A DNA stretch of 64,000 bases from Hondaea fermentalgiana. Taxonomy: Eukaryota; Sar; Bigyra; Thraustochytrida; Thraustochytriidae. This document shows positions 1 to 9,988 of the stretch, one piece after another (position 1 is the first letter of the stretch; each line of letters starts with the position of its first letter). The notes beneath the pieces were generated by a model that was not told the DNA's origin, searched no databases, and saw only the letters and a program-made list of their open reading frames with translations. Made by a program: the position numbers and the translations under genes. The DNA is taken from positions 812,332-876,331 of the forward strand of contig NPFB01000005.1 in assembly GCA_014084085.1 (NCBI GenBank), in the 5' to 3' direction.

Positions 1-3000
1 GGCGTACAATTTTGTGCTGATTCTGTTGCAGAGAATGCACTGCGTCAGTCCCTCTTGCGGAGCAAAACTTCCCACTTCACACAGCGTCGCGTTGCGACCA
101 TCGCATCGGGATCCGAGCGGGCAGATCGTGCATTGAATCCCATTAATCGCACTAGCGTTCAACTCCATGAAATGGCCCTGATCCTCGCACTGATCGCGGC
201 AGGCGTACATGCCAGCCTCGTGAGCGAACGTGCCCGCTTCGCATTCTGTTCGCACGCGACTATCGCACGAATAGCCCGGCTCACACACTCGGCACTCGCC
301 AATCTCTTCCGGGATGGAGTCGTCCGAGGTATTCGTCCATTGTGGATTCTGTACGCGCACGATGTACTCTCCAGGCTCGCAGGAGGCTTCCGTGAAGCAG
401 TCAGGTTGTTCATAAAAGCCATCGCAAATGCAGTCTCCCGTCGATGTCGGTCGGCCGTGGTCGTTACAGGTGTCCGTCGGATCCATTTGCTCTGTAAGAT
501 TGAAGACAGCCAAGGTGGTATAGCCGGCAAAGCTCTCATTGTAGCCTTCGTCCAAAAGGCGTCGACTTTCCTCATCGGAGCCCTCTTCTGAAAGAACAAG
601 AGCAACAAAGGGTTCCTCCACGGCGACAGCAAGACCATCGAGCTCCACGAGTAATAGAATCTCTTCCTTCATGGCTTCGACTTCGGCGACGAGATCCTCC
701 AACGAGGCTACGGGCCCAGATCGTTTCTCGCAGAACTGGCCACCGAAGAGAGAGTCATCAAAGCAAATGCACCGCGCATTTCCGGTCGAGGTATCCACGA
801 GTGGCTGGCCGCGACCATTGCATGTGTTCCACATGGTCAGCTCGCAGGCCTCGCCCGCAACCAGACGTGCCAAGGCCGGGTCCGAATAGCAAGAGCAACG
901 GCGCGTCTTGAGAGTTCGACCCGTATTCCAAACGTCCTGGCACTCGCCAGCCAGTACGCCGCGATTCTCTGCGCAACGTCCCAGCGACTGGCTCTCGTCA
1001 TCAAAGGCCTGGTAACAATCGAGCGTCAGATTGGCTTCCACACGATACAAAGCCTCTCGCTCCTTGTCGTTGACGACAAAGCCTTGAAATGTCGCTTCGA
1101 TGATCACTTTCGAAACTTCGCCAGAGGAAATACGATCCGGCGCAAGGATCTCGGCAAGCGTAAGCTCCGCCGATGTCGACGTCGCTGATGACGGCAAAAT
1201 CGTCGCGACGGGACCACCCTCCACGGCGAGCCCGAGCTGCAAAGAGGAAGGAATCGTCGAGCCTTCCGACTGCTCCAGCCGTTCAATCAAGTCCTCTTGC
1301 AGAAAATCCCACTCAAAGGGGACGCTTTGCACGGATGCTGTGCGGTTCATCCCGCGAGGAACCAGGATCTGCGGTTTCTGAGCGAATACATCAGTACTGG
1401 CCGCCACGTTCTCCGTGCTCTGGGCGCCAGTGGTGAGCGCCTCCTGCAGCAGCTCGACACGGGCATTAGAAGACTCGAGCTGGCAGTCGGAGGCCGTGTA
1501 CTCCAAAGCATCATCCGCAAAAATACCTTCGATCGGGCGTACGCGAATCTTGCCGGAGGCATCTGTGACGAGGCCTGGGGACAAGCTCGACGTGCCGGAA
1601 ACGCGAATAGCATCGAGAACGTGCCATCCTGGGATTTGGGTCGTGTTCAGCTCGAGACGCAAGTATCGTACCGCCAGTTTGCTGGGGCAGACGTCAGGGA
1701 TGAAAATGCGAGCCTTGAGCCCTGCGGAGAGCGACGCGAGCGCGCTCTCTTCCTGCGACCAGAGCGTCGTCCATTGTGTCAGGTCCTCACATACATTCTG
1801 CCCACTTGTAATATTTTGATAGCAGCGCGAGTTCTCATCAAGATACTCGGCGGCGACCTTGATTTGCATAATCGAACCAGGATTCAGCACCTCGTAAACC
1901 TCAACCGCAGAAACAAATACGGCAGTGCTGAGCTCGAGCTCAACAAATTCTGAGCCACCATTCTCTCGACGAGGTTTCCAGCCGCGCGGGTCATCTCGCG
2001 TATCTGGATAGATATCTGGGGCGCCAACGAGCTGATCCGCACTCCATGAGCTCGATGCACGGCAAGACTTGCCAATATCACACAATGGATCTCCAAAGAT
2101 GGCACAGCTGTCGCATGACGCAAACTGCGACGAGAACCGAAGGGTCTTTGCTGCAAATTGCTGGATTGAAGCTGCAGAGGTCTCGGCCAGAGTTTCGCCC
2201 GAGTCCGCCTGAATGAGCGTGTAGAAAGCGGGCCACTTTTGAATTCGAAATATGCTCTGCGCCGTAGAGCTCTCAAGCTGAAGCGACACGCCTGTGGAAC
2301 GAGTGTCTTCGGTAAAATCGAGCGATGTCTCGTCGGGGACAATGGGCTCCATGTCTTGCACAGAGACGGCGGCGCTTACGGTCAGCGACGAAGCTACTGT
2401 GCTCTCGCTACTGCGAGTCGCTTCGACGCTAATCGATATGGACACCACTCCATCACCGAGATTCGAGCGATCCAACGAAATGAGATCGAGAATGAGCACC
2501 GCGTCACGCGCAAACGAGGTTCCCTGGTTCTCCACAAGGCAGCTCCGCACCATGTCGGCTTCAGCGAGCACATAAAAGCTCCCGCCGGTGTCAGTTGTCG
2601 CAGCCAGACGGTACGTGGGCAAGTCTGCGTCGATTGTAGCCATGGCAACTTCAAAGCCTGGCTGAGGCCACGCCACAATAAGCGGAGCAAGTTCTCCTCC
2701 CTCTGCCTGGAATTCAGCAATGGACAGCGAGACGTCTGGCTCAAAAAGAATCACAACTCTTGCAATGTATCGCGTGCCGCTGCGTGAAGCAACCAATCGA
2801 AACGAGAATTCGTCCGAGACTTCCGAACCGACATTGCGGTCACGCACATAGCGTAACGACCCAAGACTGACGAGAACGTCACGCTCGAGATCGTCAGGGT
2901 CATTGAGTTGTACGTTTTCGAGTGAGCCTCGCGATGGGCGATCGTGCAGCGCGACGTTGTAGCGCTCATTCGAAGGCTCGCTGGGCACAAAGCCCGTGAG

Positions 3001-5358
3001 GTCAACATCAATGCGTCGGTCCGCGGTTGAGGCGAGCACGACCACCATGTCGGCGCCAGTTAAATTTGCGCTCGAAGGAACAAGAGCCGCGCCCCCTGCA
3101 AGCTCACCTGAAACAAGAGTGGCACTGCTTGTCGAGGATGAAACGTAATTTTCGTCCGCAGCCAGAGGTGCAGCGCAAACGGCAGAGGCGTAATCGCTAC
3201 TGGGCGTGGAGACCAGCTCATCCATTGACCATTCCAGCACGAGACCTTCTGCTGCTTCTTCGTAATCTGAGCTGCTTGTTAACGCTGTTCCAAAGGTGAG
3301 AGGAGCCGTAGTGCGAATGTCACTCGTTGAACGCGTCACATTCCAAACTCGTAAATTGTCAATGACGCCAATCATGCCACGTCCAGCCGTCAGAGTACCT
3401 CGGTCTGGAAGCGGACGACGACCCGAAAGAATTGAGGCCTCATAAGGCGCAATCGTAACGACGAAATCAATCGAGGCCGGCGCGTTCGCAGCGTAAATAC
3501 TCTCCAAGAGATCCTCTGCGTCTGGAGAAGCCGTTGCTGAGAGCGCCCAAACCGGTATGTCCAGCGACAAGCCAAGCAAGGCGTTGCGCGGCGCATACCA
3601 CGATGTTGCATTCACGATTCCATCTTTATAAAAGTCGACGTTGCTCGTATCGGTCGCCGAGGAGGCGAAGACACCGAGCTCGCTCAAGCCGACGTAGGCT
3701 GCGCTTGAGCTCACGGCATTGATTCGAAGACGAAACGATGACACAAGAGCACCGGCTCCGAGCTTTGCAGTCGCGTTGGCGATGGAGAACCAGCGCACCT
3801 CGTCCTCTGACGCCCAAACGAGCCCCGATTGTTCATCCAAGACTACCCAATCCTCGTAAATGCCAGTAGCGTCATAGACCAGGGCCTCGAGCGTCCAAGC
3901 TTGCGGCGCAGACGCGGTGTCGAGAGAAGGCTTTCCAAGCGCGTATCGGTGCACTCGACTCCAATTCTGTGGGCTCGCGTATGTATACAGGAGGCTGAGC
4001 ATTTCCGCGGACTCATCGAGCGGCTCTTCTGGCGCTTCGACAATCCATGACGTGCTGGTGTCTGCGTCAAAGGCGTTCGCGGCGTCAAAGGTATCGAATG
4101 GGTAGGTAGCACAATCCGTTGCGGCATCGACCTGCGAGGAGGCCTCGCCTTCATACTCATCAGTACCAAAGAGAGCGGCCCCTTCGCTTGCGCAGCGATA
4201 TGAGGACCCAAGCGCCCCGGATGAAGCTTCCTGGACGCGTTGCGTTTGCAAACACGTGAGACCGTCGTTAACGATGGCAGGGTAGAGTGCAACCTCCCCG
4301 GTCCAAAGCACGAGGACCATGTCCGCCCCAATATCAGCGACTTCTTGCACAATATCGCGGGTGGGAATCGTTCTATTTGCGACCAGCAATACACTGAACT
4401 GCTCCGCCGAACGCGCCAGACGAACTTGCTCGGGAATACTCGTCGCATTATCTTCAAGGTCAACAACGACAAAATTCATCGTGGTCGTGTTGATGGCATC
4501 CACAGATGCAGAGTAGGCCACTTGGCGCGTATCGGTCGGAGATAGTGTTCCAAGTGTTTGGAGATTGTCCCCTACAAGTCCAGAGCGAGCAGCATAGCTC
4601 GAGTTTGCCAAAAAGGGACAATCGCAGAATCCCCAATGGTCGGCCCTGCCCGAGGTGTAGCGCGACACGGTGGCGCACCAGAGTCCAAGGCCGGAAACAA
4701 GCTGCACATCGCTGTCGTATAGCGGGTCGTCGCGGCTATCCGTGCTGTTAAATGGTAGGCACTCGACTGTGCGTTCCCCACGATTTCGGAAAGGGAGGAC
4801 ACAGTCGAGAATCTCTCCTTGTGCTAAGCCTCCACCGACGGCCCTACAGCCCGCGTTTTCCCAAGAATTATCTTGGGCGGGAGCAGCGGGTGCGCTTGCC
4901 ACGCTGCGCGAAAAAAATGTAAATGTTGGTTCGACATCTGCGGGCAAAGCATCTCCATTGACGATGATACTCATGTTATTCGGCCCATAGGTGGCGGCGA
5001 TGTGATTCCAGGCTCCGGGCAAGACCTCGGCCTCGGCATGAGTCTTGGACACCTCGTCATTTTGGACTTGCCACACGAGACCGTCGGCGTTGAGGGCGAG
5101 ACGCCAGTCTGTGCCGAGTTCCGCAAGGACATACTCTTGCGAAATGAGCGCGTACGACGGAATAAAGGCCCACATCTCTACCGTGAGCTCTTCGCCCCAT
5201 TCGGGGTGCTCGACCTCGCCGGCAAGCGTCGCGTCCTCGTTCGGGAGCCATAGCGCAAAGCCGCCTGCGCCAGCTTGAGGGGGAACAAGAGGGACGGCTT
5301 GGGCCACGGCGGGCCCAACCCCGATGCTCGCGAGGGCCAGTGTTGCGACCAGGGCCAT
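1..5358 (-). CDS. Giant secreted/surface multidomain protein, LamG, discoidin-like, EGF-like and Eph-receptor-like Cys-rich modules (C-terminus beyond window)
   Basis: One frame stays open from an ATG at 5358 to the left edge, giving 1,786 residues without a stop. The N-terminus (MALVATLALASIG, then AVAQA) is a signal peptide. Residues about 30-125 look like a LamG/concanavalin-type jelly roll (W-N-H-I-A-A-T-Y, then I-V-N-G). Residues about 290-370 resemble a protease-associated fold. Discoidin/F5-8C-like modules lie near 415-510 and 1090-1160. EGF-like Cys clusters follow near 1510-1543 and 1629-1654. The visible end has tandem Cys-rich repeats of the ephrin-receptor-like/GCC2-GCC3 kind (CRVCEPGYSCDSRVRTEC). 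Many N-x-S/T sequons support secretion. An in-frame ATG at 5490 would add 44 Arg-rich residues ahead of the signal peptide, so 5358 is preferred. Stramenopile proteins of this type often end in a transmembrane helix and cytosolic domain, which cannot be seen here. Ligand unknown. Confidence 0.85.
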   Translation of the reverse strand, partial: MALVATLALASIGVGPAVAQAVPLVPPQAGAGGFALWLPNEDATLAGEVEHPEWGEELTVEMWAFIPSYALISQEYVLAELGTDWRLALNADGLVWQVQNDEVSKTHAEAEVLPGAWNHIAATYGPNNMSIIVNGDALPADVEPTFTFFSRSVASAPAAPAQDNSWENAGCRAVGGGLAQGEILDCVLPFRNRGERTVECLPFNSTDSRDDPLYDSDVQLVSGLGLWCATVSRYTSGRADHWGFCDCPFLANSSYAARSGLVGDNLQTLGTLSPTDTRQVAYSASVDAINTTTMNFVVVDLEDNATSIPEQVRLARSAEQFSVLLVANRTIPTRDIVQEVADIGADMVLVLWTGEVALYPAIVNDGLTCLQTQRVQEASSGALGSSYRCASEGAALFGTDEYEGEASSQVDAATDCATYPFDTFDAANAFDADTSTSWIVEAPEEPLDESAEMLSLLYTYASPQNWSRVHRYALGKPSLDTASAPQAWTLEALVYDATGIYEDWVVLDEQSGLVWASEDEVRWFSIANATAKLGAGALVSSFRLRINAVSSSAAYVGLSELGVFASSATDTSNVDFYKDGIVNATSWYAPRNALLGLSLDIPVWALSATASPDAEDLLESIYAANAPASIDFVVTIAPYEASILSGRRPLPDRGTLTAGRGMIGVIDNLRVWNVTRSTSDIRTTAPLTFGTALTSSSDYEEAAEGLVLEWSMDELVSTPSSDYASAVCAAPLAADENYVSSSTSSATLVSGELAGGAALVPSSANLTGADMVVVLASTADRRIDVDLTGFVPSEPSNERYNVALHDRPSRGSLENVQLNDPDDLERDVLVSLGSLRYVRDRNVGSEVSDEFSFRLVASRSGTRYIARVVILFEPDVSLSIAEFQAEGGELAPLIVAWPQPGFEVAMATIDADLPTYRLAATTDTGGSFYVLAEADMVRSCLVENQGTSFARDAVLILDLISLDRSNLGDGVVSISISVEATRSSESTVASSLTVSAAVSVQDMEPIVPDETSLDFTEDTRSTGVSLQLESSTAQSIFRIQKWPAFYTLIQADSGETLAETSAASIQQFAAKTLRFSSQFASCDSCAIFGDPLCDIGKSCRASSSWSADQLVGAPDIYPDTRDDPRGWKPRRENGGSEFVELELSTAVFVSAVEVYEVLNPGSIMQIKVAAEYLDENSRCYQNITSGQNVCEDLTQWTTLWSQEESALASLSAGLKARIFIPDVCPSKLAVRYLRLELNTTQIPGWHVLDAIRVSGTSSLSPGLVTDASGKIRVRPIEGIFADDALEYTASDCQLESSNARVELLQEALTTGAQSTENVAASTDVFAQKPQILVPRGMNRTASVQSVPFEWDFLQEDLIERLEQSEGSTIPSSLQLGLAVEGGPVATILPSSATSTSAELTLAEILAPDRISSGEVSKVIIEATFQGFVVNDKEREALYRVEANLTLDCYQAFDDESQSLGRCAENRGVLAGECQDVWNTGRTLKTRRCSCYSDPALARLVAGEACELTMWNTCNGRGQPLVDTSTGNARCICFDDSLFGGQFCEKRSGPVASLEDLVAEVEAMKEEILLLVELDGLAVAVEEPFVALVLSEEGSDEESRRLLDEGYNESFAGYTTLAVFNLTEQMDPTDTCNDHGRPTSTGDCICDGFYEQPDCFTEASCEPGEYIVRVQNPQWTNTSDDSIPEEIGECRVCEPGYSCDSRVRTECEAGTFAHEAGMYACRDQCEDQGHFMELNASAINGIQCTICPLGSRCDGRNATLCEVGSFAPQEGLTQCILCNRISTKLYA

Positions 5359-6162
5359 GGTGTACGGCACATTCGCGAGCCTGGCCCCGTCGCGAGAGCT
5401 CCCTCCTCGTGTCCGTTCTCGCCCTCTTGCGCGCTTGCGAGGGCAAGCACGTGCGCGCTGCCCGTGCACTCTTCCGAGTGGCGAGGGCATCGTCACCTCG
5501 TCCATCAATCTCATCCACTCAGTCCACGACTAGTCAAAGCCGTCTCTCACTGCCAAGTCCGCTCCCCCGCTCGTCGCCAGCGGACGCCCACGGGCCGCCC
5601 GCCGGAGAGAGACCAGCGCAGCGCGCGCGCGGCACGGCCCCTCGGACGCGCCCGGCCCGCTGTCGCTTCTTGCTTTTTACTTGGCTCGGCCGCGCCGCCG
5701 GGAGGAGGTGCGCGTTCGGAGTGGACTCACTGTCAAGTCGCTCACTAGGCCTAGCACGTGCGGAGTACCCTAATAGCACGATTGGGTTCTCATGCTCTGC
5801 CTAGTCCCAGCAGCAGCCGGCCGGCAGGAAGAGTTTGTCTGTCTCGCAGCCACGGAGGCTTCAACCAACTAGAATATCATTCCTCTCCTGAGAACGAGCA
5901 GTCGGTGGCAGGATGGTCAATGCGATTGTTGTTTATTTGCTCTTGATAGACTAGTAACCTTTCAGATTCATCGAGGGCGTCATGACAGGACCCAAATCTC
6001 AAAAATATAAACCGCGCTTGAGAGACACGATTTGGCCGGCCAGACGGACGTCCAGCCAACGAGAGAGGCGCGAGAACAGAGCTGAGCAAAGGATACTGAG
6101 AGCCCTGCTTGGCTTAGCAACGGAGGGATCGATGTATAAGGAATCATGGGGCTGTGAATGGA
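5359..6162. other. Intergenic spacer: promoter side of the giant surface-protein gene and 3' side of the transporter-like gene
   Basis: No convincing gene. The half next to 5358 is very GC-rich; the half next to the transporter stop is AT-richer. A 10-bp palindrome, CTAGGCCTAG, lies at 5745-5754. Small ORFs here are Arg/Pro/Ala-rich frames of GC-rich DNA and are not called. Confidence 0.6.
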
Positions 6163-7170
6163 TCAAAAACTTGATCGCGAAGATCTTGCGCTCGACGTGG
6201 AGTGAGCAGAAAAGGCACGAGGAATGGATTTCTCGACATTGTTCTTTGGTGCGCTATTGGATTGAAAGTAGCTGTACAGGAGTACACCTGTCACGGCAAG
6301 CAGGTAGCCTCCGAATTGCTGAGACAGGACAACCTCCGAGTAGGCGAAAATGCCCCAAAACACAACCAAAGCATTGCGAAATTGTGAGAGTACCTTGACA
6401 GTGATCGAGCTGGTAAGTTTGATAACCTTCATGGTAACGAGCTGCACGACGAATCCCAAACATCCTGCCAGCAGGAACTTCCATGGATGGTTGATGATCT
6501 GCACGAGGTCACCGGAAGCAATAATGCGAGGCCCCTCGTAAATGGCAGAGAGTGACAACAAAAAGGCTGCTCCTCCAGGCGTCAAAAAATATTGGCCTTC
6601 CATCGTGCCAAAGTTGCACTCTTGTAAAGTAAACTGGGTAAGAACGAGTCGCACGGCTTCGGAAGTGCTGCTTCCCATGGCCAAAAGAATGCCGACGGCA
6701 CTGATATCCGAAGCACCGACGGCCGTGAGGCTTGTCCCTGCGCAACACAATAGTAGGGACCCCCAAACCGCCAGGCTGACTTCGCGCTTAAGCAATACCC
6801 TTGTGAACACCGTGACGACCGCGGGTGTAAAGGCTTTGAAAAACTGCACCGCGGCGACGCCCATGAACATATACTGCGCATTTCCGAACGCCAACGTAGC
6901 GGCGTGGCAAGCACCTACGGGCAGAATGTTGCGCATATAGAACTGTGGCGTGACTACCTCTTTGTGAGGGAGCTCGAGTTTGGACGTTAGGAAAAGGATA
7001 TGCGAGGCGATCGCCGTAAAGACAAGCCCTAGTGAGCTCAGAAGAAAAGGGTACGGGAAGACGGTGAGGATTTCCTTGTTGACAACGATGAGCAGGGGCC
7101 CGACCACCATGTGCACACCACACATGAAGAGCGTCTGCATAGTGCTGCCTACATCGTCCAAGCCCAACAT
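6163..7170 (-). CDS. Triose-phosphate/nucleotide-sugar transporter-like membrane protein (DMT superfamily)
   Basis: 335 residues starting at an ATG at 7170. The chain is a series of about ten hydrophobic helices with short loops, the usual length and layout of the TPT/SLC35 group in the drug/metabolite transporter superfamily. Supporting stretches are the N-terminal helix ending VVNKEIL, where TPT proteins carry an N-K pair, the LAFGNAQYMFMGVAAVQFFK segment typical of the fourth helices, and the late TVKVLSQFRNALVV segment. Family members exchange sugar phosphates or nucleotide sugars across Golgi, ER or plastid membranes. The substrate cannot be told from sequence. The Ser-rich cytosolic tail (residues about 300-335) is a plausible sorting region. 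It lies head-to-head with the TLC-domain gene across a 1.3 kb promoter region. Confidence 0.85.
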   Translation of the reverse strand: MLGLDDVGSTMQTLFMCGVHMVVGPLLIVVNKEILTVFPYPFLLSSLGLVFTAIASHILFLTSKLELPHKEVVTPQFYMRNILPVGACHAATLAFGNAQYMFMGVAAVQFFKAFTPAVVTVFTRVLLKREVSLAVWGSLLLCCAGTSLTAVGASDISAVGILLAMGSSTSEAVRLVLTQFTLQECNFGTMEGQYFLTPGGAAFLLSLSAIYEGPRIIASGDLVQIINHPWKFLLAGCLGFVVQLVTMKVIKLTSSITVKVLSQFRNALVVFWGIFAYSEVVLSQQFGGYLLAVTGVLLYSYFQSNSAPKNNVEKSIPRAFSAHSTSSARSSRSSF

Positions 7171-8510
7171 TCTCGCGTGTGACTGCGACGACTGGCCTCT
7201 TTCTTTGCTTGCGTTCTACTACCGGTCAGCCGGGCTCCCGCCGCCTGCCCTCGCGGCAGCAGCGGAGACCAGAAAGCGACTCCCTCCCTCCCTCCTTCCC
7301 TCCCTCCCTCCCCTTGGTGTTTGTGCGCGTCGAGGTCTCTGCTCGCCGTCCTTGATATGATACTTCGCACTTCCACCTGGCTGGCCGCGTTGATAGGCGG
7401 GCAGGCAGGCAGGCAGGCGGGCAGGCAGGCGGCTCGCGGGCTCGACGCCCAGCGTTGCGCCCCGCGAGGCCTCGCCCAGTTTCAGATCGCCCTCCTCGCC
7501 CTCCCCGTCCCCCGCCGCCGCCGCGCTCTTCTCCTCGTCCTTCTCGCCGCCCTCGCCCGCGCTCGCGCCGGCGCGCGCGCCCGCACGCGTCTCTGTTCTG
7601 CGCACCCGCGGCGGCCAGGCGCCCACGTTCGCGCGCACCCCCTCTGGGGGTCCCCGCCCAGCGCACACCTTCGCGAACGCGAACGCCTGGCTGCTTCAAT
7701 GGCAAGTCGGCTGCGGCTGCCAGTGAGCTGGGCTTTCTTTCTTTTTGCATCTTCTCCTGCGCCCCGCCTCGATCGAGCGCCGTGCCGCGGCCGATCGAGC
7801 GCTCCGCCGCCTCCGCCGCCCGCGCGGCCTTCCCTTCCGCTCTCCTCCCTCCCTGCCGGCGCCCCTCCGCCCGCGCGGCCGCCGGCGGGCGGGCAGGGCG
7901 TGGCGGCGTTCGCGCGCGCGCTGACTGGCGTCTGGGCCCGCGCCGCCTGCGTCATCCGGTCCCTCTTCCTGCGTCCCCCGCCCGCCGGCCGCGGTACCGG
8001 AATGCGGTACTTCCGCAGGCTGTCTGTCTGCCTGTCTGTCTGTCAGGCCCCCGGCCAGCGCCTGTGGCTGGCTGCTAGATTCCCCACGCCGCGCAAGCCG
8101 AGCTCGATTTCACTTCCCGTTCACTCTCGCGGTCCCTGGCAGCCAGCACCCGGCGGCCGCGTCGATGCAGGCGGGCGTTCCTCCCCGGCATCTCGATTGA
8201 CGACTCATTGCGAAGTCATTCTTCATTCGTGCACTGTCGAATCAGGAGTCTCTGTCGATTCGCGCGATTCGTCCGGCCATTGCGGCGCGTCGCGCCAGGG
8301 CTGAGCAGAGCAGAGCAGCAGAGCAAAACAAAGCCGCAGCAGCCGGACTGCCTGCCGGAGCGCAGCGCGCAGCGTGGCGCCGAGGGAAGGACGGAGCGGA
8401 CGCACGCGGAGAGCGCCGCGCGGACAAGCGGCGGAGCTCGCGCGCGGAGCGTGCGGACTTGAGGGAGGAGGGCTCGTCGACTGTCGCTGTTGCTTCGCGT
8501 CGGGGAGAGG
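7171..8510. promoter_or_regulatory. Divergent promoter region between the transporter-like gene (-) and the TLC-domain gene (+)
   Basis: 1.34 kb of extremely GC-rich spacer between two outward-pointing start codons. It holds a (CCCT)n tract near 7281-7316, a (GCAG/GCGG)n tract near 7397-7432, a (CTGT)n tract near 8020-8046 and an AGAGC-rich stretch near 8304-8325. Long ORFs on both strands are Arg/Ala/Pro/Gly-rich and lack any domain, so they are treated as GC artefacts. Both promoters and 5' UTRs must lie here; no TATA box is obvious. Confidence 0.6.
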
Positions 8511-9311
8511 ATGCAGGCGATCGTGGACGACCGCGACATCGCCGAAATCGTAGGCAACATCGCGCGGGGGTCGGCGCCATGGCTCTTTGCGTTCCACGGC
8601 CTGTACTGGGCCTGCAGGTCCGGGATCGCGCCCATGTTTGAGACCTATCGGAACATCGAGCGCGACAAGCGCGGGTTCTGGTGCGCCAGTATGGTCTCGA
8701 GCGGTCATGCGATTCTCATCACCGCGCTCTCCGTGCGAGCGCTCATGAAAGACCCGGGTCTCGTCACCCGGGGCGACTTCTTCTACACAACTCCCGAGTC
8801 CACCAAGGCGGCAGAAATCTTTTTTGGCTACATTGCAAGCGACCTTTTGCTGAGCGTATACTACCGCGCGCGCTGGAATGGCTGGGTCGAAAATCTCCTA
8901 CACCATGTGTGCATTCTCGCTACCTGGGGCATCTTCCTCGCGACTGACTCGGGCGGCTTTTTCACCTCCGTTGCCCATATTTGCGAAATTACGACTCCCT
9001 TCGTCAATCAGCGCTGGTTTCTCTACGAGGCTGGCCTGAAAACGACCACGGGCTACTTTTACAATGGCCTTGCCATGCTCGGCTTGTGGTTTCTCTCCCG
9101 CATCGTTCTTTACACGGCCGCAGGCGTCGCGCTCGTTAACTCCAGGGATCAACTCTTTCAGCTCGGCACGCCTAAAGCAACGCTTGTACTCTTTTGTTAC
9201 ACTGCCGGCTTCACGCTGCAGTACCAGTGGTTCTACCGTATTGTCAAGGGTGCGCTCAAAAGCCTTCGTTCCCGCCGCAACGACACTGACAAAACAACCA
9301 AGCAGGACTAG
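8511..9311 (+). CDS. TLC (TRAM-LAG1-CLN8) domain membrane protein, TMEM56/TLCD4-like
   Basis: 266 residues from the ATG at 8511; reading upstream in frame reaches only a TTG codon. There are about six to seven hydrophobic helices. The TLC signature is visible in FFGYIASDLLLSVYYRARW, ENLLHHVCILATWG (the conserved H-H pair) and HICEITTPFVNQRWFLYEAG. The family includes ceramide synthases and the TLCD/TMEM56 proteins that act in lipid synthesis, trafficking or membrane composition. The protein lacks a homeodomain and the long ceramide-synthase Lag motif, so a TMEM56/TLCD4-like assignment fits better than ceramide synthase. The charged C-terminus (SLRSRRNDTDKTTKQD) is likely cytosolic. Substrate unknown. 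Confidence 0.85.
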   Translation: MQAIVDDRDIAEIVGNIARGSAPWLFAFHGLYWACRSGIAPMFETYRNIERDKRGFWCASMVSSGHAILITALSVRALMKDPGLVTRGDFFYTTPESTKAAEIFFGYIASDLLLSVYYRARWNGWVENLLHHVCILATWGIFLATDSGGFFTSVAHICEITTPFVNQRWFLYEAGLKTTTGYFYNGLAMLGLWFLSRIVLYTAAGVALVNSRDQLFQLGTPKATLVLFCYTAGFTLQYQWFYRIVKGALKSLRSRRNDTDKTTKQD

Positions 9312-9988
9312 ACCCCAAAAATGCAAGACATCTCCACCAAAAAGAAAGTAATGGAAAAACACCCATCACGACTCTTTGCGGGGCCGAAAAGAATAGGCGC
9401 GCCGTTGTCAAGCCCGCCAGGTCACTTTCGAAACGAGGTCGCTTGCTCCTTCAGACCACAAGGACCCGAAGGACCCCAGACTCACAGTCTACTATGAGCT
9501 CTTGGCTACGAGTAAGCGCATTCGGTTGCTGCAGGAACGAGTTCACGCATGCACATGTGATTAGCAAGTCAAGTCGAGCTCATGTAGGCGCCAAAGCCAG
9601 AGTGGGGGGTGGGGGAATGAGAGGTCCCTTGGAAAAGCGTCAGTACAAATAGCATCAGAATGCTGCTATATAGGCATGCATACTTGCATCCAGACTTTTG
9701 CTTGCTTGCTAGATCCACACCACCACGTTCGAGGCAGTTTTCATCCGATCACCACGGGAATTTGGCAACTGCTTCTCTTTTATTTTCAGCAGAAACGTAC
9801 GTACATCATTTACAATCTCCTCTTTTAATTTCTTTCTCTTCTTCTCTTGATGCACGTGCAGTGCAGTGGTCGCGATGGCCCAAAGGAGCAATCGAAAAGA
9901 TCAGACAGACCTCGGAGCCGAGTCGAGCCGTGCCTAGCATCCACCGACCCTTGCCTTGCCCTGGCCTGCCTTACCGAGGCTATATAGC
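9312..9988. other. Convergent spacer between the TLC-domain gene and HUS1
   Basis: Two 3' UTRs meet here. No domain-bearing ORF was seen. A perfect 14-bp palindrome, AGGCTATATAGCCT (9977-9990), overlaps the HUS1 stop codon. A polypyrimidine stretch lies near 9775-9850. Confidence 0.55.
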
